Assembly: GCF_031157375.1 (NCBI RefSeq)
Contig: NZ_JAVIFV010000001.1
Coordinates: 682,001 to 746,000 of the forward strand
Direction: 5' to 3'
Source of the DNA: Sphingosinicella sp. LHD-64
GTDB lineage: Bacteria > Pseudomonadota > Alphaproteobacteria > Sphingomonadales > Sphingomonadaceae
Length of the DNA stretch: 64,000 bases
This document shows, piece after piece, positions 53,934-62,418 of the stretch. The notes beneath the pieces are model-generated. The model was given only the letters and a program-made list of their open reading frames with translations, had not been told where the DNA came from and ran no database searches. The translations under genes and the position numbers were made by a program. The number at the start of each line of letters is the position of its first letter. Within the stretch, counting starts at the first letter, position 1.

Positions 53934-54470
53934 TTACACAGCGTCCGGTTCCGGGACCTCGCCCGGCCGGGCCGACACCAAGCGTCGCGCCAGATCGAGA
54001 GGATGACCTGCCCGAAGCATTGCTGCAAGCGCCTTTTCACGCGCTGGCCGGTCAGCTTCCGCAAGCGCGAAAGGGCCGATCTTGCGTCGTTCGGCAAAGC
54101 GGAGGGCCGCGTCCCATGCACCTTCGCGTGCGGCAGCCCTGGCTTCCAGCCCGTCATCCTCGGCTATTCCGGCCACCCGCAACGCTTCGCCGACCCGTGC
54201 CGCGCCGTAGCCGCGCCGCCCGAGCGACGCGGCGCGCGCCTTTGCAAAGGCGCGATCGTCGACATAGCCGAGCGCCACAATCCGCTCGACAAGGTCTGCT
54301 ACGTCGGCTTCCTCCGAGCCCGTCCAGCCTCTCTCGCGCAGCTTTCGGTTCAGATAGGCGCCAAGACGCACGCGAGTCGTCGCATAGCGGCCGACATAAG
54401 CGAGCGCCGTTTCTTGCAACCGTTCCGCATCGAGCGGCGGGCGTGGCTTGCGAAGGCGGTTCCTTTGCAC
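53934..54470 (-). CDS. recX: regulatory protein RecX
   Basis: RecX (178 residues) limits RecA filament extension. Its helical three-repeat composition is visible in TALAYVGRYATTRVRLGAYLNRKLRERG, LVERIVALGYVDDRAFAKARA and LGRRGYGAARVGEALRVAG. The GTG at 54470 is the only good start (VQRNRLRKPRPP); no recA is adjacent. It is divergent from the FAAL gene by 92 nt. Confidence 0.92.
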   Translation of the reverse strand: MQRNRLRKPRPPLDAERLQETALAYVGRYATTRVRLGAYLNRKLRERGWTGSEEADVADLVERIVALGYVDDRAFAKARAASLGRRGYGAARVGEALRVAGIAEDDGLEARAAAREGAWDAALRFAERRKIGPFALAEADRPAREKALAAMLRAGHPLDLARRLVSARPGEVPEPDAV

Positions 54471-54562
54471 GCCATGTTTGTGCCACAGTCGAGCCGGATT
54501 ATGAACGCGCTCTGTCGTCTATGGGCGACGGTTGAACTGTATTTTCGGGACCCGTTGCCCCA

Positions 54563-56296
54563 ATGACCGCATTGCTCCAGCCGACCCCCACCGACGACGA
54601 CCTTGCGCGTCGCTATGCCGACTTCGCGACCATGACCGAGGCGCTCGATTATGTCGCGCGCGGTCACCGCGGCATGAATTTCCATGATGCGCGGGCGACG
54701 CTCGTGCGTGTCTATCCCTATGCGGAGCTGCGCGCTGAGGCGCTTTCACATGCGCACCGCTTTCTCGCGCGCGGCCTCGGCCCCGGCGCGCGCGTTGCGC
54801 TGATCGCCGAAACGGCCCCGGAATTCGTCGCACTCTTCTTCGGCGCGCTGTATGCTGGCGCCTGGCCGATCCCGCTGCCGCTGCCGACCTCTTTCGGCGG
54901 ACGCGATGCCTATATCGAGCAGCTCAAGGTTCAGCTGAACAGCGCCGAGCCCGACTTGCTTCTCTATCCGGCCGAGCTCGTCATGGCCGGTGCCGCCGCA
55001 GAGGCGAGCGGCGTCGCAGGCCTGGATTGGGAAACCTTCGCCGGCGAGACCGCGCCGGCTGTCGAACTCCCCGAAACCAGGCCCGACGACATCGCCTATC
55101 TGCAATATTCGAGCGGTTCCACCCGCTTTCCGCACGGCGTCGTCATCACCCACCAGCAGCTGCTCAGCAACCTCGCGGCACATTCGCACGCGATGCACAT
55201 CGGCGATGGCGACCGGGGCATTTCCTGGCTCCCCTTCTACCACGACATGGGCCTGGTCGGCTGCATGCTCTCGATGGTCGCCAACCAGGTGTCGGTCGAT
55301 TATCTGAAGACCGAGGATTTCGCGCGGCGGCCGCTGGCCTGGCTCGATCTCATCACGCGCAACCAGCAGAACTCGATGAGCTACTCGCCGACATTCGGCT
55401 ACGACATCTGCGCACGCCGCGTCTCGAGCCAGACCGACGTCGTCAATCGTTTCGACCTGTCGCGCTGGCGGGTGGCGGGCAACGGCGCCGACATGATCCG
55501 GCCCGACGTCATGCAGGCGTTCGTCGACACCTTCGCACAGGCCGGGTTCAAGGCGTCGAGCTTCGTCCCCAGCTATGGCCTGGCCGAGGCGACCCTCGCG
55601 GTCACGGTGATGCCGCCGGGCGAGGGGATCGTCATCGAGATGGTCGAGGAAACCTTGCTCGCCGGCGGCACGCCCGGCGAACGGGACCGGCCGCAACGCT
55701 ACCGCGCCGTGGTCAATTGCGGCAAGCCGGTGCGCGGCATGGATGTGGCTATCCGTGGCGACGACGGCTCGCCGATCGGCGAGCGTGAGATCGGCCGGGT
55801 CTTCTGCCGCGGCACGTCCGTGATGGTGGGCTATTTCCGCGACGAGGAGGCGACCGCTGCCTGCCTTGATGTGGAGAATTGGCTCGACACCGGCGACATG
55901 GGCTACATCTCGAACGGCTATCTCTACATCGTCGGCCGCGCCAAGGACATGATCATCATCAATGGCAAGAACCATTGGCCCCAGGACATCGAATGGGCGG
56001 TGGAGCAATTGCCGGGTTTCAAGGCCGGCGACATCGCCGCTTTCTCGATCACCACGCCGGGTGGCGAGGAGACGCCGGCGGTGCTCGTCCAGTGCCGCAC
56101 CTCGGATCTCGACGAGCGCGGACGCCTGCGCGAAGCGATCCGCGAGCGAGTTCGGGCGATCACCGGCATCAACTGCGTCGTCGAGCTTGTGCCGCCCCGG
56201 TCGCTCCCCCGGACCAGCTCGGGCAAGCTCTCGCGGGCCAAGGCTCGCAATCTCTATCTTTCGGGTGAGATCCAGACGTACGACATCGCGGCCTAA
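54563..56296 (+). CDS. fatty acyl-AMP ligase (FAAL)-like adenylate-forming enzyme
   Basis: A 577-residue ANL-family ligase. The adenylation signature YSSGSTRFPHGVVITHQQLL (near residue 182), SWLPFYHDMGLVG, PSYGLAEATLAV and GYLYIVGRAKDMIIINGKN are those of FAALs, which activate fatty acids as acyl-AMPs for transfer to an acyl carrier protein rather than to CoA. In sphingomonads such enzymes may feed sphingolipid or polyketide synthesis. No ACP, PKS or serine palmitoyltransferase gene is adjacent, so the route here is open. Confidence 0.9.
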   Translation: MTALLQPTPTDDDLARRYADFATMTEALDYVARGHRGMNFHDARATLVRVYPYAELRAEALSHAHRFLARGLGPGARVALIAETAPEFVALFFGALYAGAWPIPLPLPTSFGGRDAYIEQLKVQLNSAEPDLLLYPAELVMAGAAAEASGVAGLDWETFAGETAPAVELPETRPDDIAYLQYSSGSTRFPHGVVITHQQLLSNLAAHSHAMHIGDGDRGISWLPFYHDMGLVGCMLSMVANQVSVDYLKTEDFARRPLAWLDLITRNQQNSMSYSPTFGYDICARRVSSQTDVVNRFDLSRWRVAGNGADMIRPDVMQAFVDTFAQAGFKASSFVPSYGLAEATLAVTVMPPGEGIVIEMVEETLLAGGTPGERDRPQRYRAVVNCGKPVRGMDVAIRGDDGSPIGEREIGRVFCRGTSVMVGYFRDEEATAACLDVENWLDTGDMGYISNGYLYIVGRAKDMIIINGKNHWPQDIEWAVEQLPGFKAGDIAAFSITTPGGEETPAVLVQCRTSDLDERGRLREAIRERVRAITGINCVVELVPPRSLPRTSSGKLSRAKARNLYLSGEIQTYDIAA

Positions 56297-56380
56297 GCGG
56301 CTGATTTGTTGCGGCTCCTGAACGAGTTGAGATAACGCTTCACTAACGCTTCGCGTCTAAGCATTCCTTCAGGGAGCGCC

Positions 56381-58720
56381 ATGACCGACAAGAGCCTGCC
56401 CGAGCTGGACTGGCGCGTGGTCCTGAACCGCGCCGCCCCTCCTGAAAGCAGGGGTTGGGGACGGGTGCGCGCCGCACAGCTCCAGGAAATGAGCAAGGCG
56501 CTGGTCGTCGGCGGCTGGGGACAGTGCTTCAACGCGGTCCTCATCGTCTACATGCTGTTCGGCCAGGTGCCGCTTCCCGAAATCGGTCTGTGGGTCGGCA
56601 GCCTCGCGCTGCTGATGTGCTATATCGTCGGTCACAGGCGAAAGCTCGGCCATCGCCAGCTCCATTCCCTGCCGCGGCGAACGCTGAACCGGGCCGCCTA
56701 TCACAGCATCTTCTTCGGCCTCGTGTGGTGCGTGCCGGCGCGATATTTCTTCGAACACGCCAACCACGGCCAGCAGCTCGCGCTGGGCGTGATGACGGCC
56801 ACGATGATGGCCGGCGCCGCCTTCATCTTCTCACCCGTGCCGGCTGCGGCCTTCGCCTATGTGGCGATCATGGGCGTCGCCGTCACGCATATGCTGGCGA
56901 CGACGGACTCGCTCGTCATCGCGATGATCGGCCCGATCTATACGACGACGATGCTGATCATCGTGCTCCTGAACGGCCGCGCCTTCATGCAGCGCACGTT
57001 TCTCGACCTGAGGCTCGAGGAACGCGAGGAAACGGTCAGCCTCCTGCTGCGCGAATATGAGAACAGCGATGCGGACTGGCTGTGGCAGACCAATTCCAGC
57101 CTCGCGCTCAAGAACGTGTCGGCCCGCTTCGCCCGCGCGCTCGGCCGCAGCGCCGAGGAGGTGGAAGGCATGTCGCTTCTCGATCTGCTGCGCACGGTGC
57201 CGCGGCTCGACCAGACGGCCCGGCGGGCGCTGGCTCAGGCCGAGGCGAGCGTGGCGCGTCGCGAGGCGATTGCCGAGCTCGTCATCCCCGTCCCGGTCGG
57301 CGACGGCATCAAGTGCGTCGAGCTGTCCGGGCGACCAAGCATCGGCAAGGGCGGACGCTTCATCGGCTATCACGGGGTCGGCTCCGACGTGACGGTGGCA
57401 CGCCAAGCGGCCGACCGGATCGCCCATATGGCGCGGCACGACGCGCTGACCGGGCTGCCCAATCGCCTTCTGCTCGTCGAGAATCTCGCGTCGGCGATCG
57501 CAGGCACGAAGCAGGATGGCAGCGACTGCGCGCTGCTGCTCGTGGACCTGGACCGCTTCAAGACGATCAACGACAGTCTCGGCCATATTGCGGGCGATCA
57601 TGTCCTGCAGCAGGTGGCGCACTGCTTCGAGACCGTCATCTCCGACGATATGACCGCGGGCCGCCTCGGGGGCGACGAATTCGCGGTGGTGGTGCCCCGG
57701 GTGGAAAGCCGCGGCGAGCTGGAGCAGCTCTGCCTCGCCTTGGTCGGGGCGTTACAGGGCCCGTTCCTCTATCGCGACCAGCGGCTGTTCGTGGGCGCGA
57801 GCATCGGCGTCGCGATCGGGCCGCGCGACGGCGAGACGGTCGAGGAGCTGATCCGCAGTGCCGACCTTGCGCTCTACCGGGCCAAGGATGGGAACGGCAA
57901 CGACATCCGCTTCTTCGAGCCGGCGCTGCAGGCGCGGGCGGAAGAACGGCGAAGGATCGAGATTGCGTTGCGCGGCGCCGTCGATGCCGGCGAGCTGTCC
58001 CTGCAATATCAGCCGGTGGTCGACGCCGGGATGCTCAGGATCGGCAGCTTCGAGGCGCTGCTGCGCTGGCACAATCCCGAGCTCGGCCAGGTGTCGCCGG
58101 CCAAGTTCATCCCGATCGCCGAGGAGACCGGCATGCTCGGCCGGATCGGCGAATGGGTGCTGCGCATGGCCTGCCGGGAGGCGACGCAATGGCCGGACGA
58201 CGTCGCGGTCGCGGTCAACGTCTCCCCGCGCCAGCTCCACGACCCGGGTTTCATCGTCACCCTGATCTCGGCGCTGACCCAGGCCGGCCTCGAGCCGCGG
58301 CGGCTGGAGCTCGAGGTGACGGAGACGGTGTTCCTGGAGCTCACCGCCGCGACCCAGAAGATTCTCCAGCAGATCCAGAGCCTCGGCGTCCGCCTTGCCA
58401 TGGACGATTTCGGCACCGGCTATTCCTCCCTGGGCTACCTCCGCAAGGCCGACTTCGACACGCTCAAGATCGATCGCTCCTTTGTCCAGTCGATCAGCGC
58501 CGAGGACCCGGAGAGCAGCGCGATCGTCCGCGCCGTTGTCGCGCTCGCCGGCAGCCTCGGCATGAAGACGGTGGCGGAGGGCGTCGCCAACGAGGAGCAG
58601 CTCGCCCTCGTCCGCGCGCTCGGCTGCGACCGCGTCCAGGGCTATATCTTTTCCCGACCCGTCTCGGCCGCCGCCGCGCGGGCGCTGCTGGCCGAGCAAG
58701 GCGCCGCGGCGGCGGCCTGA
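56381..58720 (+). CDS. membrane GGDEF-EAL protein (c-di-GMP synthase/phosphodiesterase)
   Basis: A 779-residue protein: about six N-terminal membrane helices (MASE-type sensor, residues 40-215), a PAS-like region (about 225-345), a GGDEF domain with intact GGDEF at 430-434, and an EAL domain with intact EAL at 558-560 (FEALLRWHNPELG) and the later DDFGTGYSSL and SFVQSI/E motifs. Both activities look possible. AGGGAG lies about 5 nt before the ATG. It is followed by tRNA-Trp. Confidence 0.95.
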   Translation: MTDKSLPELDWRVVLNRAAPPESRGWGRVRAAQLQEMSKALVVGGWGQCFNAVLIVYMLFGQVPLPEIGLWVGSLALLMCYIVGHRRKLGHRQLHSLPRRTLNRAAYHSIFFGLVWCVPARYFFEHANHGQQLALGVMTATMMAGAAFIFSPVPAAAFAYVAIMGVAVTHMLATTDSLVIAMIGPIYTTTMLIIVLLNGRAFMQRTFLDLRLEEREETVSLLLREYENSDADWLWQTNSSLALKNVSARFARALGRSAEEVEGMSLLDLLRTVPRLDQTARRALAQAEASVARREAIAELVIPVPVGDGIKCVELSGRPSIGKGGRFIGYHGVGSDVTVARQAADRIAHMARHDALTGLPNRLLLVENLASAIAGTKQDGSDCALLLVDLDRFKTINDSLGHIAGDHVLQQVAHCFETVISDDMTAGRLGGDEFAVVVPRVESRGELEQLCLALVGALQGPFLYRDQRLFVGASIGVAIGPRDGETVEELIRSADLALYRAKDGNGNDIRFFEPALQARAEERRRIEIALRGAVDAGELSLQYQPVVDAGMLRIGSFEALLRWHNPELGQVSPAKFIPIAEETGMLGRIGEWVLRMACREATQWPDDVAVAVNVSPRQLHDPGFIVTLISALTQAGLEPRRLELEVTETVFLELTAATQKILQQIQSLGVRLAMDDFGTGYSSLGYLRKADFDTLKIDRSFVQSISAEDPESSAIVRAVVALAGSLGMKTVAEGVANEEQLALVRALGCDRVQGYIFSRPVSAAAARALLAEQGAAAAA

Positions 58721-58785
58721 CTCCGGCCGGCACTTTACGCCCTTGCACCCGCCCGGCGCGACCGTTAAGGCGCGCCCTCTGGCCT

Positions 58786-58861
58786 AGGAGTGTAGCTCAG
58801 CTGGTAGAGCATCGGTCTCCAAAACCGAGGGTCGTGGGTTCGAGTCCCTCCACTCCTGCCA
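58786..58861 (+). tRNA. tRNA-Trp (anticodon CCA)
   Basis: A 76-nt cloverleaf: acceptor AGGAGTG with CACTCCT, D-arm AGCTCAGCTGGTAGAGC, anticodon stem TCGGT/ACCGA around loop CTCCAAA (anticodon CCA at 58819-58821), T-arm GGTTCGAGTCC, and encoded CCA. The convergent TagH-like gene ends 42 nt downstream. Confidence 0.97.
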
Positions 58862-58902
58862 CTTCTGCCGCGCCGCCCTAAAGTTGGGCAAAGTACCTCC
58901 CG

Positions 58903-59916
58903 CTAGGCGCGCGAATGTCCTTGCCTATCCAACTCTTCGAGACAAGCAGCATAGGCCCCCGAGAAGGCCGCACCGGCTTCACCGGTTCCACGCTCGCAGT
59001 CCTGCACGAGCGCGTCGTGGAGGCGTGCATATTCGGCCCAGCAGGCAGCGGCCTGGCTTTGCAGCATCGATTTTCGTGCCGACATCGCAGATTCGACCGC
59101 GGCCGGCCGGATCGCGGCGAACGCCCCCCGCAACATCGCCCGGAACCCCGCCACCGTCGCCAGCATGTGCTTCTTCACGTCCTGGAAGGAGTCGCGCGCC
59201 GCTTCCGGTCCGGCGAGGAAGCCCACATCGTGCCGGAGCAGCAGATCGCTCGCCAGGCGCCGCGACGGCGCCCATTTGAATGGGTTGTTGCCGTCGGCTG
59301 CAATGGTGGTGCGCTCCAGCCGATGATCGTTCTTGATCGCGCTGCGGGCGCTCATCAGGTCCGCCAAGCCGAGCACGGTCTGCCGATAGATCGCCCCCGC
59401 ACGTTCGAGCACCGCACCGGCGTCCTCGCCCGAAAAAGCGGACACGTCGAGATCGGCGCCACGACAGAACGCGACCAGCAGGGCGTCAGCGCCGTCATCA
59501 CCTCCATTCAACGCGCCTTCCGGCCAGGCGGTCGGCACATCCAGATTGATGCCGAAAAGTGAAGCGAGGATCGTACCATCCAGGGCGGCGCTCCCTTCCG
59601 CGTCGGGCGCGGCCTCTATCGCCATGCGATACTTGCCGAAGCACACTGCGTCGCCGGGACGGAGCGGGTGCGGCTCGCCCGACGCAAACTGCTCGCCCAT
59701 TTCGTTGAATACGCCGTTGGCGCCGAGCGGCGTCATCACGAGGGCGCCGTTATCCACCACCAGCTCGAGATGGGTGCGCGACACTTCGCGATCAGTATCG
59801 GGCACCACCCAATCCGCGGCCGGATCGCGCCCCACCCGTACACGGCCTTCGCCTGCCAGGCGCGCAGCGATCGGAGCCACCGCTTCGGATTCGTGAAAGA
59901 GCTTGAGGAGGAACAT
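58903..59916 (-). CDS. type VI secretion-associated FHA-domain protein (TagH/ImpI-like)
   Basis: A 337-residue protein. Residues 1-95 form an FHA phosphothreonine-binding domain (VRVGRDPAADWVVPDTDREVSRTHLEL, with SRTH). The C-terminal half has IYRQTVLGLADLMSARSAIKNDHRL, NNPFKWAP and SFQDVKKHMLATVAGFRAML, which is the region shared by T6SS TagH proteins. In T6SS, threonine phosphorylation by a PpkA-type kinase is read by such FHA proteins. Its ATG overlaps the kinase stop as TAATG. Confidence 0.85.
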   Translation of the reverse strand: MFLLKLFHESEAVAPIAARLAGEGRVRVGRDPAADWVVPDTDREVSRTHLELVVDNGALVMTPLGANGVFNEMGEQFASGEPHPLRPGDAVCFGKYRMAIEAAPDAEGSAALDGTILASLFGINLDVPTAWPEGALNGGDDGADALLVAFCRGADLDVSAFSGEDAGAVLERAGAIYRQTVLGLADLMSARSAIKNDHRLERTTIAADGNNPFKWAPSRRLASDLLLRHDVGFLAGPEAARDSFQDVKKHMLATVAGFRAMLRGAFAAIRPAAVESAMSARKSMLQSQAAACWAEYARLHDALVQDCERGTGEAGAAFSGAYAACLEELDRQGHSRA

Positions 59917-61580
59917 TACGCGACCCTTCGGTACCTGCCTGAGGGCGCAGGCGCGATCTGGGTCGCGTCGACGGCGGGCGGCGGCGCGGACGGCGCTTCG
60001 TCGAGAATGTCGGCCAAATGATTGTAGGCGTCGAACATCCGTCCGAACTCGTCGCACCGTCGGTGCGAAATCCGGAACTGGAAGTTTCCTTCCGCGGCGG
60101 CCTCGAGTGCGGAGCGCAGCTGCCGCAAGGGCCGTGTGATCGCGCCCGCCGCCATGTGACTGACCAGTGCGACGACCAGCATCAGCACCAACGCGAGCCC
60201 GCCCATCAACCACGTGGCATGGGCAGTCGCCTGCGCAAGCTCGGCACCGCTCATCACGAGCTCCACCGTGCCGAAGGGCTGCCCTGCATAGCGAATCGTC
60301 CGGCGGAAACGGAAATCATTGCCGGCGGTTTGCGACACGCGCTCGTCGGCACCGTCGGAGACGAGCGTCTCGCGATCGGTTGGCGTGTCGCGCCGCCCAA
60401 CTTTGGCGGGATTGCTCGAGCCGCGCACGATGCCCGTCGCATCGATCACGGTAATGTGCCGCACGGCCGGGTCCCGGGCGGCGACGTCGACGAATGCCTG
60501 CACCGGCGCCCAATCCTGCTGACCGGACGGCAGACCGGCATTCTCGGCCGCCCGCAGGCCGACATTGTTGGCGACGAAGGTCGTGATCGTCGTGCCGGAG
60601 GTGACCGCCATGTGGGACATCGACCGATACTGGCGGTCGAGCACCGCGATCATGCTGATCAGCAAGGCCAGGCCCATCGTCGCGCCGATCACGAGCCCGA
60701 CCCGCCAACGCAGCGGCAGCCCGCGGCCCTGCCGCGCGCCATCCATCGCTGCTCGCTCGCGCGCCAGCGCCTCGGCCACCTCCGCCCCCGACGAAAAGCG
60801 CTTGGCCGCCGACTTGGCCAGCATCTTGCCGACGATATATTGCAGCCCGCGTGGGCAGCCCGGCAACACTGTTCCCAGCGGCTGAGGCTGCTGTTGGGTG
60901 ATCTGGATAGCGAGCGTTGCGAGGCTGGCGCCGTCGAAGGCCATGCGGCCGCTCGCCATCTCGTAGAGCACGACACCGAGCGAGAACAGGTCCGAACGGT
61001 GATCGATGGCGAGGCCGAGCGCCTGCTCCGGGCTCATATAGCGCGGCGTCCCGAGGACTTGGCCGACCTGGGTGCGCAGCGCGTTGAGCTCGGCGCGCAG
61101 CGGATCCGGCTCGCCGATTCGGGCGATGCCGAAATCCAGGATCTTGGCGGTCCGCCCGCCGTCGCACAGGATGATGTTGGAGGGCTTGATGTCGCGGTGC
61201 ACGATGCCCGATTCGTGCGCGTAGTGAAGCGCGCGGGCGAGTTGCGCGCCGGTGGCGAGGACCGCTTCCAGCGGCAGGGCGCCGTGCAGCCGGATGTGCT
61301 GATCGAGCGGAAGACCGTCGAGCAGCTCCATGGCGATATAGGGGAAGCCATCCGCCTCACCGACGTCATGGATCGTGACGATATGGGGATGGGCCAAGGC
61401 CCCGGCGGCGCGCGCTTCCCGCAGGAACCGTTCCGCGACCTCGGCATTGTCGCGCAACTCGGGCTTCAGGACCTTGATCGCGATGCGGCGCCCGATCTCC
61501 GGATCATAGGCGCGATAGACATCGGCCATCGCGCCCTCGCCGATGCGATTCTCGATCTCATATCGCCCGACACGCCGCAC
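59916..61580 (-). CDS. transmembrane Ser/Thr protein kinase with HAMP region
   Basis: A 554-residue Hanks-type kinase. The N-terminal kinase domain (about 1-270) has GEGAMADVYRA, IAIKVL, HRDIKPSNIIL (HRD), KILDFGIARIG (DFG) and YMSPEQALG. A TM at about 295-318 is followed by a periplasmic sensor region (about 320-450), a second TM (WLMGGLALVLMLVVALV) and a HAMP-like segment (ITRPLRQLRSALEAAAEGNF). The layout is a sensory kinase. With the TagH-like FHA gene immediately downstream it resembles the PpkA-TagH/Fha pathway of T6SS control. Confidence 0.9.
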   Translation of the reverse strand: MRRVGRYEIENRIGEGAMADVYRAYDPEIGRRIAIKVLKPELRDNAEVAERFLREARAAGALAHPHIVTIHDVGEADGFPYIAMELLDGLPLDQHIRLHGALPLEAVLATGAQLARALHYAHESGIVHRDIKPSNIILCDGGRTAKILDFGIARIGEPDPLRAELNALRTQVGQVLGTPRYMSPEQALGLAIDHRSDLFSLGVVLYEMASGRMAFDGASLATLAIQITQQQPQPLGTVLPGCPRGLQYIVGKMLAKSAAKRFSSGAEVAEALARERAAMDGARQGRGLPLRWRVGLVIGATMGLALLISMIAVLDRQYRSMSHMAVTSGTTITTFVANNVGLRAAENAGLPSGQQDWAPVQAFVDVAARDPAVRHITVIDATGIVRGSSNPAKVGRRDTPTDRETLVSDGADERVSQTAGNDFRFRRTIRYAGQPFGTVELVMSGAELAQATAHATWLMGGLALVLMLVVALVSHMAAGAITRPLRQLRSALEAAAEGNFQFRISHRRCDEFGRMFDAYNHLADILDEAPSAPPPAVDATQIAPAPSGRYRRVA

Positions 61581-61653
61581 ACTACGTTCCTCTGCTGGGA
61601 CAAAATTGCCCGCGATGCCCCCTTACCCATTCGAAGTTAAGGTTTCCTCTTTA

Positions 61654-62418
61654 TCAGCGCCTTGACCGGACGGTCCGTTGAACCCGCAACGCGCGTTCCA
61701 GGTCACCTCGAATCGCTGCATTTCCGGGATCCGCCGCCGCCGCCCGGCGCAGCAGGGCAACTGCGCGGTCCACCGCGCCGCCATTGAGGGCGGCGAGACC
61801 CTGGGCACGAAGCCGTGCCGCCAGAGCAGGATTGGCGGAGGGGCGTGGGCTTGCTGCGGCCGGCGGCGGCACCGACCGCTCCGGTTCGCTGCGGGGCGGG
61901 GCCGCCGGGCGTTGTCGGCGCCGCTCCGGTGCCGGCGCCGACCGGCGTCCCGGTATCCGGATGACCTGGCCCGGGCGCACGGATTCCGGCACCGCGATGT
62001 CGTTGTACCGGGCGAGAATGTAGAACATCATCGGATTGCCGAGCACGCGCTGGGCGATCGTCGACAAGGTCTCCCCGTCGCGCAGCGTGTAGCTGTAGCT
62101 TTGTGCGCCGAGCATCTGCCGCGGATCGCCATCGATCTGCGAGAGGAGTTGGCGCGCAATGCCGTCCCCGGCGTCGCGGCGAAGCACTGACATCAGGCGT
62201 TCACGCGCGACCGTCACATCGCCGCGATTCAGCAACGCGATCGCCTCCTGCACGCCCTCACGACCGCGCCAGCCGCCCTCCTCCGGCTGCGCAACGGCGC
62301 CGGGCCGCGGCGCCGGGGCAGCGCTGCTGCAGGCCGTCAGGACGGCGCTCGCCGCGACGATGCCCAATATCCCACTCCATGGCGGTCGGAGGCGCGTTTT
62401 TGGTTTCATTGACGTCAT
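61654..62418 (-). CDS. LysM and TPR lipoprotein
   Basis: A 254-residue lipoprotein: lipobox LTAC (in VAASAVLTACSS), an alpha-helical TPR-like segment (REGVQEAIALLNRGDVTVAR), a LysM domain (YTLRDGETLSTIAQRVLGNP ... VRPGQVIRIPG) that should bind peptidoglycan, a Pro/Arg linker and a C-terminal TPR unit (GLAALNGGAVDRAVALLRRA). It overlaps the EAL gene stop as ATGA (62415-62418). Co-transcribed with the EAL gene and probably the kinase, 73 nt downstream. Confidence 0.85.
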   Translation of the reverse strand: MTSMKPKTRLRPPWSGILGIVAASAVLTACSSAAPAPRPGAVAQPEEGGWRGREGVQEAIALLNRGDVTVARERLMSVLRRDAGDGIARQLLSQIDGDPRQMLGAQSYSYTLRDGETLSTIAQRVLGNPMMFYILARYNDIAVPESVRPGQVIRIPGRRSAPAPERRRQRPAAPPRSEPERSVPPPAAASPRPSANPALAARLRAQGLAALNGGAVDRAVALLRRAAAADPGNAAIRGDLERALRVQRTVRSRR

